Position numbers and translations under genes: made by a program
Shown: piece after piece, positions 53,690 through 64,000 of the stretch
How the letters are laid out: each line of letters opens with the position of its first letter
How positions within the stretch are numbered: the first letter of the stretch is position 1
Assembly: GCF_001644035.1 (NCBI RefSeq)
Contig: NZ_LUUG01000065.1
Coordinates: 16,669 to 80,668, forward strand
Reading direction: 5' to 3'
DNA: 64,000 bases
Origin: Methylomonas methanica
GTDB taxonomy: Bacteria; Pseudomonadota; Gammaproteobacteria; Methylococcales; Methylomonadaceae
The notes under the pieces: model-generated
Told to the model about the DNA's origin: nothing
The model's input: the letters and a program-made list of their open reading frames with translations, nothing else
Databases searched by the model: none

Positions 53690-54306
53690 TTTCACATCGT
53701 TACATTTAACATCGAAGCGGTTCTATGTCCGCTCGCCTCGAGTTTATTTCCTGCCGTATCGCTCACACCTTTGCGCTTTAGATAGTGAAATGTAAACCTC
53801 GTTCACTGTATGCCAAGACGCGCGGCTTGGGCCTCTGAGCCGACTCGTCCGATAGCGGTTTTTAAACGTGATATCAGGTTACCAGTTTTCATCGGAAATG
53901 AAAACGTAACGATTTTCTGGGTGGTCGGGTGTCATAGTTTAAAGGCGTCAAGGATTGAGTTGTGGGCTTAGTGCGGTTCATCTACATTGATCAAATCCAG
54001 CACTTCCGATAGTCGCATCCTATACAGGTATGCAATCTCCATGTATGTTGGTACGTATCAATAGATTGAAGCGCGTGCAACATACAGCATGAATTGGTAA
54101 TCTTGATCTTCAGCGTAATGTTGCCGGGCTTTAACCGTCAGATTTTTAACCCTGGAAGTTGGGTTAAATTTTACTTTTTCATATTTATATTCATATTCAT
54201 ACGCCCAGCTAAATACTCGTTTTATGCTTGCGATTTCCTTATAGGCGCGAATAGCAGACACTTGGCTCCTGGCATCACGGAGAGGTGGGCTCAAACCATT
54301 GAGCAA
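53690..54306 (-). pseudogene. Decayed tyrosine recombinase (phage/island integrase)
   Basis: Pieces of an integrase can be read in order on the minus strand despite stops and frameshifts: a core-binding segment EIASIKRVFSWAYE ... KVKFNPTSRVKNLTVKAR (54306-54058), then after a TGA in the same frame YMEIAYLYRMRLSEVLDL (to about 53965), then RYVFISDENW, RLKTAIGRVGSEAQAA and FTFHYLKRKGVSDTAGNKLE with ASGHRT, the HxLKRKG and GHR catalytic boxes (to about 53693). A short YEYKYE repeat interrupts the first part. Position beside tRNA genes fits the scar of an excised or decayed genomic island. Confidence 0.8.
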
Positions 54307-54583
54307 TAATTCCAGAATTTAACGTGAAGTCCCAGCCATTGATTGGTAACCTGCGGCAGCAAGTCAGTACAGGCCTGATATTGCTTTCTTCTTGGTTTTT
54401 TTGGATATCTTCTACTCTGTCTGTGTGTTCTTACGGATTACTCAAAACTAGCAGGCCCATTACTTAATGGGCTGTTCAATTTTTCAGCACCGGCTCTATC
54501 GCCCTTTAACTGTGAATTTTCACACATCTATTTTCTGTCTCTCTGCGCGCTTATTTTATAAAATTAGAGGGTATTTAAGCGAG

Positions 54584-55495
54584 TCAATTGCGATTGCCCG
54601 GCGGCATTTTTTCTCTGAGTTTTAAGAAACGCTGATAGCGTTCTGTGGCGACCTCACCGGTTTCCACTGCTAAGCGTACCGCGCAATCCTTGTCGTTGAC
54701 ATGCCGACAGTCGTTGAAGCGGCATTTGGAAATGTGCGGCTGGAATTCTCTATAACCCCAAGCCAGCTGCCCTTCCGACAAACCTGCCAAGCCAAATATC
54801 GCGACGCCGGGGCTGTCGATTAAATCGCCGCCTCCGGGTAAGTGGTAAAGCGTCGCAGCCGTGGTGGTATGGCGGCCGTGACGGGTGATTTCCGAGACGC
54901 TATTGATTTTTAAGTTGCGCTCCGGCAATAGAGCGTTGGTCAAGGACGATTTGCCTACCCCGGATTGGCCGGCGAACATGCTGGTTCGCTGAGCCAAAAC
55001 CTGTTGCAAGCCGTCGATGCCAATTTTTTGATTGGCGCTGACTCTATGCAGGCTGTAGCCCAAGTTTTGGTAATACGCCAGCCCTTCTTCAACCGCAGGT
55101 GACAGCGGCAGATCGACTTTATTCAGCACCAGTGCCGCATCGATATTGCAGTTTTCGCAGATTGCCAGATATTGATCCAGCAGCAAAAAATCGCATTCAG
55201 GTTCGGCGGCGAACACGATGAAAATAGTATCCAGATTGGCCGCTACCGGCCGGGTGTCGTTGCCGCGGCTGGGGCGCTGCAACACCGAGCGCCTGGGCAG
55301 TATTTGCTCGATGCGGCCTTGCTCGGGGGAGGACATGGATAGCATTACCCGGTCCCCCACTACCACGGTGTCCAGTTTGCGTAGAGTCTGACAGAGTACG
55401 AGTTGCTCGGCAGCTAAACCGGCATCGTCGCTCACCTCGACGGCGATGCCCTTGCCGAGATGGGCGACAACCAAGCCCTGTTGCAGGTCTGCCAT
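54584..55495 (-). CDS. rsgA: Ribosome small subunit-dependent GTPase A
   Basis: A 303-residue circularly permuted GTPase that checks late 30S subunit maturation. An N-terminal OB fold is followed by G4 VLNKVDLP ahead of G1 GQSGVGKSSLTNALL and G3 DSPGV, the permuted order typical of RsgA. The C-terminal zinc site is CRFNDCRHVNDKDC. Its start overlaps the stop of the M48 protease gene (TGATG), so the two are co-translated; orn is divergent, as in enterobacteria. Confidence 0.96.
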   Translation of the reverse strand: MADLQQGLVVAHLGKGIAVEVSDDAGLAAEQLVLCQTLRKLDTVVVGDRVMLSMSSPEQGRIEQILPRRSVLQRPSRGNDTRPVAANLDTIFIVFAAEPECDFLLLDQYLAICENCNIDAALVLNKVDLPLSPAVEEGLAYYQNLGYSLHRVSANQKIGIDGLQQVLAQRTSMFAGQSGVGKSSLTNALLPERNLKINSVSEITRHGRHTTTAATLYHLPGGGDLIDSPGVAIFGLAGLSEGQLAWGYREFQPHISKCRFNDCRHVNDKDCAVRLAVETGEVATERYQRFLKLREKMPPGNRN

Positions 55496-56748
55496 CAGGC
55501 GGACTGCATCTTTTCTTCGATATGCGCTATGCGGATCGCGGCCGGCGGATGGCTGTAGTGGAATGCGGAGTACAAAGGATCGGGTGTCAGGGTGCTGGCG
55601 TTTTCTTCGTAAAGTTTCACCAAGCCGCTAATCATTTTACTGCCTTGGGCATTGCGGGTGGCAAAGTCGTCGGCTTCGAATTCGAATTTGCGTTGAAAAT
55701 AGGCGCTGATCGGCTGCATGAATGTGGTGAACACCGGCGACACCAGCATAAACAGCAACAGTGCGGCGGCATTTGAGTGGGTGCTGACGCCCAAACCGTC
55801 GAAAAACCAGTCCTGGGTGATCAACCAGCCTAACACCGCAAAGCTGATCAAAGTCATTACCGACGAAGCCACCAGCATTTTGATGGTGTGTTTGCATGTG
55901 AAATGACCCAACTCGTGAGCCAGCACAGCTTCCAATTCTTCCTCGTCCAGCGAATTCACCAAGGTATCGAAAAACACGATGCGTTTGTTATTGCCCAGAC
56001 CGGTGAAATAGGCGTTGCCGTGGCCGGAGCGGCGCGAGCCGTCCATGATGAAAATGCCTTGGCTGTTAAAGCCGCAACGTTCCAATAATCCCTGAATGCG
56101 TTGTTTCAAAGAGCCTTCCTGCATAGGCTCGAATTTGTTGAACAGCGGCGCGATTACGGTCGGAAACAGCCAGCTCATCAACAGTGAAAAACTCATGATG
56201 ATGGCCCAAGCATACAGCCACCATAGCCCGCCAATGCTGTCCATGACCCACAGAATCAGCGCCAGAATCGGCAAGCCGATGACCAGCGTCAAGCCCATCG
56301 ACATCAGTTGGTCTTTTACAAACTGCGGCAGCTTGCTTTTATTGAAGCCATACTTTTCTTCGATGACAAAGGTTTGGTACAAGCTGAACGGGATTTCAAT
56401 CACGGTCATCAACAGAAAAATGCTGGCCATTGAGAACAAGCTGGCCATCAGCGGCGATAAATCGAAGGTCGACCAGAAATCGAAAACCAGGCTGATGCCG
56501 CCACCCAAGGTCAGCGCCAGCAGAAATATCATGCCGACCACACTGTCGATGTCGCCCAGTTTGCCTTTCTCTATGGTGTAGTCGGCGGCCTTTTGGTGCG
56601 CGCTGAGCGATACCCGGTCCTGAAAGGCGGTAGGCACCTGTTCACGATGCTGTAAAACATAGGATTTCTGGCGCATTGCCAGCCAGAATTGGATGCCGTA
56701 GGAAAGGACTAAAGCCGCTAAAAAAATGCCAGTAAACGTGTTCATCAA
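55495..56748 (-). CDS. M48 family membrane metalloprotease (Ste24-like)
   Basis: A 417-residue integral membrane protease. About six helices (first at 3-20, then 70-85, 100-120, 150-180, 180-200, 290-340). The zinc motif HELGH is in VLAHELGHFTCKH and the third ligand region is FEFEADDFATRNAQGSKM; HYSHPPAAIRIAHIE is the conserved C-terminus. It matches the CAAX prenyl protease 1/Ste24 subgroup of M48, rather than HtpX, by size and layout. Bacterial substrates are unknown. It lies between orn and rsgA. Confidence 0.93.
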   Translation of the reverse strand: MMNTFTGIFLAALVLSYGIQFWLAMRQKSYVLQHREQVPTAFQDRVSLSAHQKAADYTIEKGKLGDIDSVVGMIFLLALTLGGGISLVFDFWSTFDLSPLMASLFSMASIFLLMTVIEIPFSLYQTFVIEEKYGFNKSKLPQFVKDQLMSMGLTLVIGLPILALILWVMDSIGGLWWLYAWAIIMSFSLLMSWLFPTVIAPLFNKFEPMQEGSLKQRIQGLLERCGFNSQGIFIMDGSRRSGHGNAYFTGLGNNKRIVFFDTLVNSLDEEELEAVLAHELGHFTCKHTIKMLVASSVMTLISFAVLGWLITQDWFFDGLGVSTHSNAAALLLFMLVSPVFTTFMQPISAYFQRKFEFEADDFATRNAQGSKMISGLVKLYEENASTLTPDPLYSAFHYSHPPAAIRIAHIEEKMQSA

Positions 56749-56834
56749 GCCTATGTAGGTGGGGTTAACAATTAGCGGTACAGATTAGCTAATGCTACAA
56801 TTTGCCGCAACATTATTAATACCATGGAATGAAA

Positions 56835-57380
56835 ATGGCTCAAGATGCCGACAATCTTATCTGGATCGATCTGGAAATGACAGGCTTGGATCCTGATAAC
56901 GATCTTATCATCGAAATCGCCACGGTGGTGACCGACAAAAATCTGCAAATCCTCGCCGAAGGGCCGGTGATGGCAGTGCATCAATCCGATGCGGCTCTGG
57001 CGGCTATGGACGACTGGAATCGGCAGCATCATGGTCAATCCGGATTGATTCAGCGGGTCAAGGACTCAAAAATCGATGCCGCCGAAGCGGAATCACGTAC
57101 GCTTGAATTTTTGCAGCACTGGGTTCCAGCCAGAACGTCGCCGATATGCGGCAACAGCATCTGTCAGGATCGGCGATTTCTCTATCGCTACATGCCCAAA
57201 CTGGAAGCGTTTTTCCATTACCGCAATCTGGATGTGTCTACCGTGAAGGAATTGGCTGCGCGCTGGGCGCCGCAGTTGAAGGACGGCTTTAACAAGCAGG
57301 CCTCGCACAAAGCCCTGGACGACATTATCGAGTCCATCGAAGAACTGCGTTACTACCGGGAAACGTTCTTTAAATTCTGA
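56835..57380 (+). CDS. orn: Oligoribonuclease
   Basis: Degrades RNA di- and oligonucleotides, including pGpG from c-di-GMP breakdown, which links it to the three c-di-GMP proteins in the window. The DEDDh residues are in [13 protein letters not shown] (Asp, Glu), [14 protein letters not shown] (Asp) and ASHKALDDI (His, Asp). 181 residues is standard. ATG 56835 (MAQDADN) or 56829 could be used. Its stop overlaps the start of the following fluoride-channel gene (TGATG). Confidence 0.97.
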   Translation: MAQDADNLIWIDLEMTGLDPDNDLIIEIATVVTDKNLQILAEGPVMAVHQSDAALAAMDDWNRQHHGQSGLIQRVKDSKIDAAEAESRTLEFLQHWVPARTSPICGNSICQDRRFLYRYMPKLEAFFHYRNLDVSTVKELAARWAPQLKDGFNKQASHKALDDIIESIEELRYYRETFFKF

Positions 57381-58087
57381 TGTTGCAATTGTTTGCGGTC
57401 GCTCTGGGCGGCGCCATCGGCTCCATGTTGCGCTATCTGGCCTCCAGCGGCGTGTATCTGTGGTTGGGTAGAGGTTTTCCATACGGTACCTTGACCGTCA
57501 ATTTGCTCGGTTCGTTTTTGATCGGGCTGATGACTGAAGCCTTGATTCTGCAACGGTTGGCGATAGCGTTGGAATACCGCACCGCGATTTTGGTAGGCGT
57601 AATGGGCGGTTTTACCACCTTTTCCAGCTTTTCTCTGGAAACCTTTTATTTGCTCGAACAAGGCCAAATCGGCAAGGCCGGGCTAAATATTGTAGCCAGC
57701 GTGTTCGGGTGTCTGTTGGCGGTATGGGCCGGTTTGGCGATAGGCAAAGGGTTATTTTTTTATTCGCAAGGTACATTCCGTCTGTTCGATTGGCCGTTTC
57801 CTTATGCATTGACGATAGTCAATGGCATCGGCGCGTTTTTGATCGGTATCGTCGCCACGGTATTGATGCACAAACTGTCCATTTCAATAGAGTACCGGGC
57901 TATTTTAGTGACCGTTCTGATTGGCGTATTCATTACCCTGTCCGGTTTATATTTAATTCTCTACCTGCTGGAAAGCGGTCATTCCTTCGAATCGCATATG
58001 GGCGCGATGCTGACTGTTTTTCTCAGTAACATTGTCTTTTGTGCGGCCGCGCTGTGGTTCGGCTTGTGGCTAGGCAAGCAGGTCTAG
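57380..58087 (+). CDS. crcB: Internally duplicated FluC/CrcB fluoride channel
   Basis: A 235-residue protein, nearly twice the normal about 125 residues. Residues 1-125 are a complete FluC subunit: GGAIGSMLRYL, FPYGTLTVNLLGSFLIG (pore Asn) and GVMGGFTTFSSFSLET (Na+ site and Phe box). Residues about 133-235 repeat helices 2-4 only: FPYALTIVNGIGAFLIG, EYRAILVTVLIGVFITLSGL and a last helix, with the Phe box degraded. FluC normally works as an antiparallel dimer of four-helix subunits. Four plus three helices would place the second half in inverted orientation, giving the antiparallel arrangement in one chain. It is coupled to orn by TGATG. Fluoride export is inferred from the intact first half. 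Confidence 0.9.
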   Translation: MLQLFAVALGGAIGSMLRYLASSGVYLWLGRGFPYGTLTVNLLGSFLIGLMTEALILQRLAIALEYRTAILVGVMGGFTTFSSFSLETFYLLEQGQIGKAGLNIVASVFGCLLAVWAGLAIGKGLFFYSQGTFRLFDWPFPYALTIVNGIGAFLIGIVATVLMHKLSISIEYRAILVTVLIGVFITLSGLYLILYLLESGHSFESHMGAMLTVFLSNIVFCAAALWFGLWLGKQV

Positions 58088-59401
<1,314 letters not shown>

Positions 59402-59562
59402 CTTACAATTCATCGGGTCTTTGGCAGCGAGTAAATAGTTTGGATGCGAAACTATCATGCGTTATCATCGCTGCCGAGGCCGTTAAAACTGGCAAAATCA
59501 ATAGCTTGCCAAATTAGTCGCCGCCTCGACAATTCAATAATTATAAGAGGAGGGGTAAAAAA

Positions 59563-59952
59563 ATGAGTGAAGCAAACCAAGTACAAGGACCATCGTTGTA
59601 TGAGCGCATCGGTGGCGAAGCGGCAGTGAACGCGGCTGTCGATGTGTTCTACGGCAAAGTGCTGGACGACTATCGGATCAACCGCTTCTTCGCAAAAACC
59701 GATATGCCTAAGCAGGTTGAGCATCTGAAAGCCTTTATGACGGTAGCCTTCGGTGGCCCAAACAACTATACAGGGCGGTCCTTACGGGACGGTCATGCCC
59801 GCTTGGTCACCATGGGCTTGAACGACTCGCATTACGACGCCGTTATGGAGCATTTGGGCGCTACCTTACACGAACTGAATGTGCCGGAAGATCTGATCTC
59901 GGAAGCCGCCGCGCTGGTGGAAAGTGTTAGAGGCGAAGTGCTGGGTAAATAG
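59563..59952 (+). CDS. glbN: Group I truncated hemoglobin
   Basis: A 129-residue 2-on-2 globin. Family features: SLYERIGGEAAVNAAVDVFY (B10 Tyr of the Phe-Tyr pair), the FFAKTDM helix, and RSLRDGHARLVTMGL, where His is the proximal heme ligand. Such TrHbN proteins bind O2 and NO and in some bacteria detoxify NO. AAGAGGAGGGG is a very strong ribosome binding site nine bases before the ATG, suggesting high expression. No FNR box was found upstream. Confidence 0.95.
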   Translation: MSEANQVQGPSLYERIGGEAAVNAAVDVFYGKVLDDYRINRFFAKTDMPKQVEHLKAFMTVAFGGPNNYTGRSLRDGHARLVTMGLNDSHYDAVMEHLGATLHELNVPEDLISEAAALVESVRGEVLGK

Positions 59953-60018
59953 ATTGGGTTCCGCTACCCTGTTAGAGCGATACAAACCTAACAAGGTGGC
60001 GGATTCTCTTGGCTAGAT

Positions 60019-62043
60019 CTATAGTTTGAATTGTTTGGTTAGTTTCTGTAAGTTTTCCGCTAGCTGATTTAGCTGGCGCGCTTCGGCGGTAGTTTGATTC
60101 GCTCCGCTACTTGTCTGTTCCGAGAGACTGGTAATGTGGACGATATTTCGATTGATTTCCTCCGTCACCGCCGTTTGTTCTTCGGCCGCGCTGGCAATTT
60201 GCAAGTTCATCGCATCGATGGTTTCCACCGATTGGCTAATCGCTTCCAGGGATTGCATTGCTTCCCGAGACTTTTCCACCCCTTCATGCGCTTGCGAACG
60301 GCTTTGTTGCATGACGGTGACCGCTTCGCGCGATCCAGTCTGTAATGTGACTATCATGTTTTCGATCACCGCCGTCGATTCCTGGGTACGGCTTGCCAGG
60401 TTGCGGACTTCATCCGCCACCACTGCAAAACCGCGGCCGTGTTCGCCGGCACGGGCGGCTTCAATCGCGGCGTTCAATGCTAATAAGTTAGTTTGTTCGG
60501 CGATACTTTTAATCACGTCCACTAAAGAGCCTATTGACTCGCTGCTTTTTTCCAAACTCTGAATCACATTGGCAGCGGCTTCAACGTCTCTAGCCAATTG
60601 GCTGATCGATAAGGTGGCGCTCGCTACGACGTTTTTGCCGTTTTTCGCCTGCTCGTTAGCATTGCTGGCGGCCTGGGCCGCGGTATTAGTGGTACTGGCC
60701 ACATTCTGGATGGTGGCACTCATTTCGTTCACTGCGGTAGCGACCGAAGTGGTCTCTTCGCGTTGCCTATCAAGATGAATGGCGCTCTGGCCGGCAACGG
60801 TGTAGACCTTTTGCGCCGAAGTATGCAATTCGGCGCTGGTATGAATGATTTCTTTGAGTAAAGCCGAGCTGGTGTCTATCATGGCATTGAAGTTTTCCGC
60901 AATTTCCCGCATTTCATCGTTCGAATCAATGTGTACTCTGGCGCTTAGGTCGTTTTGGGCAACGAGTTTAGTCGCGGTATTTATTGCCATAATGTTGCGG
61001 CTGATCGACTGAGTTAAGCCCAGCAACAGCAAAATTACCACGAGTAAAACCCCCAGTAATCCGGCCAACGTCAGTTGCAGAAATCGGTCGGCTGCGGCGC
61101 TACGGCTTTGGAAAATAACGTCAAGTTTATCTATCAGCTCGTTGTAGAGCTGGTATGACTGGGTAATCGCCTGAGTGGAAATGTCGAATACGGTGTTGCT
61201 GTCAACGGAAATGGTTTCGCTTTCGATCAATTGCTGCCGTAATAGAGAGAGCATGGATTGCAAAGCTTTTTGGTAGCTTTCGTTGGTTCCGCGCACACTT
61301 CGGCCAACCTCAGGGTTTTCTGCAAATGCCACCTCAAGGCCTTCATCTACTTTGCTGGCATGCGTTTCTATGTTGGCGATCAAGATCAATAATTTGGTCA
61401 ATATTTGCGGAGTGTAGCTGCCTTTGGCTGCGATTCCGGATGCCAGCGCCCGCGCTTGCCCCATAACTTCTATCAACTCGGGTAAGTCGGCTGTCAGCGC
61501 GAAACCCATATGAAAACTATCGAGCTGCGGGTCGAGAATGATTCCGGAGGTGTTCGAGATATGGTTTAGCAGCTTTAAACCATCGGCCACCAACAAATTA
61601 TGTGCTGCTATCGTCGCAACTAACTCTTGATCCATGGCGTGTATTTTGATGTCGTTCCATTGTTGGTTGAGCTTGGCGAGCATGTCGTCGGTGTGCAATG
61701 TGCCCTTCAACTCGCGGTCCACTCTTTCAAGTTCGGCAAAATAACCATCTATCTCTTCGCGTTTGTTAAAGATCCGTTCCTTGAATTGTGTAGCGCCGTT
61801 TCGAAACGCGTTGGTCATGCCCCGATGCTGCTGTATATGTTCTATCGGCGTCCTCAGGGCTGCGATGTAGCGCAAACCATAGCGTTCTTGTTCCAAAGAT
61901 TTGGTTTCCGTCCGAAACTGCTTGATCAAGGTGCCGGCCATGAACAGCATAGGGATTAGCACGACAGTGAACAACAGGGCGAATTTCGCCGGATAGCGAA
62001 GTCTATCCATCAAAGCGATTGCAGGTGAAATTAGAAAATTCAT
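60019..62043 (-). CDS. Methyl-accepting chemotaxis protein
   Basis: A 674-residue transmembrane chemoreceptor. First helix about residues 17-38; large periplasmic helical domain (about 280 residues) starting [20 protein letters not shown], reminiscent of nitrate-sensor (NIT-like) domains; second helix about 318-345; HAMP; and cytoplasmic signalling hairpin [20 protein letters not shown] plus [23 protein letters not shown] 62043 is preferred over upstream ATG 62088, because AGGATC precedes it and the helix starts at the normal distance. No che genes are nearby, so it feeds a system elsewhere. Confidence 0.93.
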   Translation of the reverse strand: MNFLISPAIALMDRLRYPAKFALLFTVVLIPMLFMAGTLIKQFRTETKSLEQERYGLRYIAALRTPIEHIQQHRGMTNAFRNGATQFKERIFNKREEIDGYFAELERVDRELKGTLHTDDMLAKLNQQWNDIKIHAMDQELVATIAAHNLLVADGLKLLNHISNTSGIILDPQLDSFHMGFALTADLPELIEVMGQARALASGIAAKGSYTPQILTKLLILIANIETHASKVDEGLEVAFAENPEVGRSVRGTNESYQKALQSMLSLLRQQLIESETISVDSNTVFDISTQAITQSYQLYNELIDKLDVIFQSRSAAADRFLQLTLAGLLGVLLVVILLLLGLTQSISRNIMAINTATKLVAQNDLSARVHIDSNDEMREIAENFNAMIDTSSALLKEIIHTSAELHTSAQKVYTVAGQSAIHLDRQREETTSVATAVNEMSATIQNVASTTNTAAQAASNANEQAKNGKNVVASATLSISQLARDVEAAANVIQSLEKSSESIGSLVDVIKSIAEQTNLLALNAAIEAARAGEHGRGFAVVADEVRNLASRTQESTAVIENMIVTLQTGSREAVTVMQQSRSQAHEGVEKSREAMQSLEAISQSVETIDAMNLQIASAAEEQTAVTEEINRNIVHITSLSEQTSSGANQTTAEARQLNQLAENLQKLTKQFKL

Positions 62044-62170
62044 AGCCAAGATCCTAGCGGTGTTGTGCGGGGGCGAGTGTTTCGGCAAATATAGTAGCTT
62101 TATGTGTTTTGGTGTAAGCCTCTAGTGAATTTAATCTGCGGCTTAATTCGGGGCAACCCGTTAAGGTGGC

Positions 62171-62446
62171 CTAAAGTCGGGCGATCAGTAGAATCACCGC
62201 GGAAACAATCAGGCAGCTTCCTACCAGCCATGATCGAATCCGAGGGGGTGTTTTGGACGTCCGCAGTACAATAAAAGTTGTCAAGGATATCAATAAGGTC
62301 GGATAGGCTAATAGGACCGCCAACTCCGATAGCTTAGCGATAGCGCCTGCGTTGGTCGCTTCAAAAGTGTAATAGCTGAAACAGCCTAAACTTGGCAGCG
62401 CTATTATCAGGGCAAAAATCAATAATTTGTGACTGAGCTTGTTCAT
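62171..62446 (-). CDS. Small hypothetical membrane protein
   Basis: A 91-residue protein with three hydrophobic segments (residues about 8-28, 36-60, 70-90). I do not recognise a family. It lies upstream of the chemoreceptor in the same orientation, 127 bases away, and may share its promoter region. Confidence 0.6.
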   Translation of the reverse strand: MNKLSHKLLIFALIIALPSLGCFSYYTFEATNAGAIAKLSELAVLLAYPTLLISLTTFIVLRTSKTPPRIRSWLVGSCLIVSAVILLIARL

Positions 62447-62600
62447 GGCTTAAAGTTTGCTGTGGGGTTATCGAGAAACATGTATCCAACTTGGTAGTAG
62501 GCCGTTAACCGGAAAAAGTCTAATCTGTTGGATTATGATTCGCTAAAATTCACAAATCGCTGTTGTTTTGATACAGCCTAGCTCACTTTGGGGAGTAGTT

Positions 62601-63326
62601 ATGCCATACGATTCCGGTAATTGCCGAGCATTGATAACGTTTAGTCTGTGTTTTTGGCTATTGCCTTGCTCCTCCGCGGAGCTCACTCGAGAAGACGTTA
62701 TCGCGCTTATTACCGAAGCGGGTGCGCAGCGACCCAAGCTAGCTAAAAAAGACCTGTCGGGCTTGGATCTATCCGGGATAGATTTTAATAAAGCCGACTT
62801 GTTTTCCGCCAATCTGGACGGTGTTAATCTCAAGGCGGCCAGATTAATCGGGGTTAATCTCAATCTTGCGCGCATGGGTAATGCGAATTTGCAGAATGCC
62901 GATTTATCTGCCGCGAGCCTATACGGTGTAACGATGGACTATGCCGACTTGTCCGGCGCCGACCTGAGTCGCAGCCGCGTGACCGGATCGCTGAACAATG
63001 TCAACTTAACCGGCGCTAAATTAAAACAGGCCAATTTAGGTCCCAATTCCGCAAGTCCACGGCAACGACTCGATAAATTGGAAATGAACAATGCGATACT
63101 GAATGACGCGGATTTGAGTGGCGCTAATTTTAATTATGCGCTGATGATCAACGCCTCGTTCCGCAACGCAGACTTAAGCGGCGGTCAGTTTATCTGGACG
63201 GACTTGTCTGGCGCCAATTTAGACGGTGCGACTATTGCCGGGGCGGATTTTAGGAGTGCCAAGTTTGATGGCGCAAAGGTGGACAACGTAAAAGGGGTCG
63301 ATACAGCCCTGGGCTTTAAAAAGTAA
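62601..63326 (+). CDS. Exported pentapeptide-repeat protein
   Basis: A 241-residue protein with an N-terminal signal-like segment (LITFSLCFWLLPCSSA, with a possible lipobox-like Cys), then a helical lead ELTREDVIALITEAGAQRP, then about 25 tandem A(D/N)LxX repeats (for example LSGLDLSGIDFNKADLFSAN) forming a right-handed quadrilateral helix. A non-repeat insertion (NSASPRQRLDKLEMNN) sits near residue 160. The function of exported pentapeptide proteins is mostly unknown. Start 62601 follows GGGGAGTAG. Confidence 0.85.
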   Translation: MPYDSGNCRALITFSLCFWLLPCSSAELTREDVIALITEAGAQRPKLAKKDLSGLDLSGIDFNKADLFSANLDGVNLKAARLIGVNLNLARMGNANLQNADLSAASLYGVTMDYADLSGADLSRSRVTGSLNNVNLTGAKLKQANLGPNSASPRQRLDKLEMNNAILNDADLSGANFNYALMINASFRNADLSGGQFIWTDLSGANLDGATIAGADFRSAKFDGAKVDNVKGVDTALGFKK

Positions 63327-63363
63327 GCTTAAGCCTGCTTGTCAGCGCTATGGCCTGAAGATC

Positions 63364-64000
63364 TTAAGGTGTTACCGCGATTGTTCCGGTGGGCGTCGAT
63401 AATTGTAACGCCGATAGCCCGCCCAAAGGGTGGAAGCCGGCGTAAACACTGTCGGCAAAGTGCGCGTCATCGGCAAAAACCACGTTCAATTGCGATGTTA
63501 GCCGGTTGGGTACACGATACCAGGGCATTAAACCGGCCGGTTGAGAATCGATTGGGCCTGCTGCTTTGAAATCCAGCTTGCCTTGCTCGTTGCAATACGC
63601 CATTTGCGTGTAAGCATTGGCAATAAAATTCAGCCGTTTCCAGCCGCGCAGTTTGGCATGCCAGCGCGATTGGTCTTGCTTGCGGTTTTCCAGAAACGCC
63701 GCGTAATTACTTCCCGATAAAACCGATTCCACTTCATACGCAAAGGTCAAGGCTTGGCTGAAAGTCCATTCGCCAGGAAGACCGGCATTCACCAAGGTGA
63801 AATTAAGCTTGGAATCGTGATGAATCAGGCTGCGCAGCCGCAGCCATTTCAATAACTCGTCCCGATCCGGTGCGTTAAGAATTTCAGCCAATGTATCGTC
63901 CGGACCCAATTGGGCGTAGCCGAGCGCAACGCTGAGGAGATGGAGTTCTTGTTTGCCCAATACCACGACCGCCGCCTTGCCCGAGAAATAGTCAAATCTG
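63364..64000 (-). CDS. ApaH-like protein lacking catalytic metal motifs, N-terminus outside window
   Basis: Frame open through the window edge (212 codons visible). It aligns in recall with E. coli diadenosine tetraphosphatase ApaH: LGKQELHLLSVALGYAQ (E. coli LGNHDLHLLAVFAGI), LAEILNAPDRDELLKWLRLR, ALTFAYEVESVLSG, LRGWKRLNFIANAYTQMAYC, and LMPWYRVPNR. But the metal-binding GNHD is GKQE, the AHAG histidine is Asn (LVNAGL), and FGHWA is FADDA, so metal-dependent hydrolysis is unlikely. The protein also stops about 20 residues early. It is either an inactive paralogue with a binding role or a decaying copy; the uninterrupted frame favours the first. The first two metal motifs (GDVHG, GD) lie outside the window and cannot be checked. 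Confidence 0.82.
   Translation of the reverse strand, partial: RFDYFSGKAAVVVLGKQELHLLSVALGYAQLGPDDTLAEILNAPDRDELLKWLRLRSLIHHDSKLNFTLVNAGLPGEWTFSQALTFAYEVESVLSGSNYAAFLENRKQDQSRWHAKLRGWKRLNFIANAYTQMAYCNEQGKLDFKAAGPIDSQPAGLMPWYRVPNRLTSQLNVVFADDAHFADSVYAGFHPLGGLSALQLSTPTGTIAVTP

Noticed and set aside
57093..57380. Fluoride riboswitch for the FluC gene
   Set aside because: The gene overlaps the orn stop codon, leaving no leader for a riboswitch.

Overview
The window reads as chromosome of a gammaproteobacterium, most likely a Methylomonas-like methanotroph of the Methylococcales. This is inferred from a methanethiol-oxidase-type SBP56 protein with an SCO/MauG partner, PEP-CTERM sorting signals, several c-di-GMP proteins, the orn/rsgA neighbourhood and GC-rich codon use; no 16S rRNA or pmo gene is present to prove it. 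No CRISPR array, rRNA operon or prophage is visible.

Layout. 1-6.8 kb: a GGDEF-EAL signalling protein (cut by the window edge), then glk, a full-length bacterial homologue of phosphorylase kinase alpha/beta (GH15 fold), and dcd, all on the minus strand. 7.1-13.2 kb: a dispersed methanethiol oxidation locus. It holds a NemR/TetR-like repressor, a DUF4242 protein, an MtoX/SBP56 periplasmic protein and an SCO-MauG fusion. It is interrupted by toxin-antitoxin modules, an orphan gene between repeats, REP hairpins and a 212-bp inverted-repeat element. The repressor gene and the DUF4242 gene share a 12-bp operator-like sequence. 13.3-17.5 kb: phoB-phoR, then a MASE1-PAS-GGDEF protein with a degenerate active site. 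17.6-20.1 kb: a divergent cytochrome bd pair lacking residues normally needed for heme d and proton delivery. 20-32.7 kb: mostly housekeeping, including dapC, dapD, dapE, pncC, an M48 lipoprotein, a CHASE-PAS-GGDEF protein and radC.

32.7-39 kb is an accessory, gene-poor stretch: a PEP-CTERM protein, an IS5-type remnant, and a chaA antiporter gene split by a 1,353-bp IS with perfect ends and a 4-bp target duplication. 39-43.8 kb: a compact three-gene operon encoding a GST-P450 fusion, an unknown two-helix membrane protein and a DyP peroxidase; it is the best candidate here for an undescribed enzyme system. 44.2-47.3 kb: two secreted phosphoesterases (PhoD-like and GlpQ-like) with histidine-rich tails. 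47.6-50.7 kb: a second PEP-CTERM protein, a thioredoxin-fold protein, a small lipoprotein with an upstream FNR-type box, and an Fnr/Anr regulator that could read that box.

50.9-64 kb: parC, three tRNAs (Pro, Arg, His) followed by a decayed tyrosine integrase (an island scar), rsgA, an M48 membrane protease, orn, a duplicated FluC-type fluoride channel with seven predicted helices, serS, a truncated hemoglobin, a chemoreceptor, a pentapeptide-repeat protein, and an ApaH-like protein that has lost its metal-binding motifs. Several proteins are conserved scaffolds with altered active sites (CydAB, MASE1-GGDEF, ApaH-like, FluC second half).
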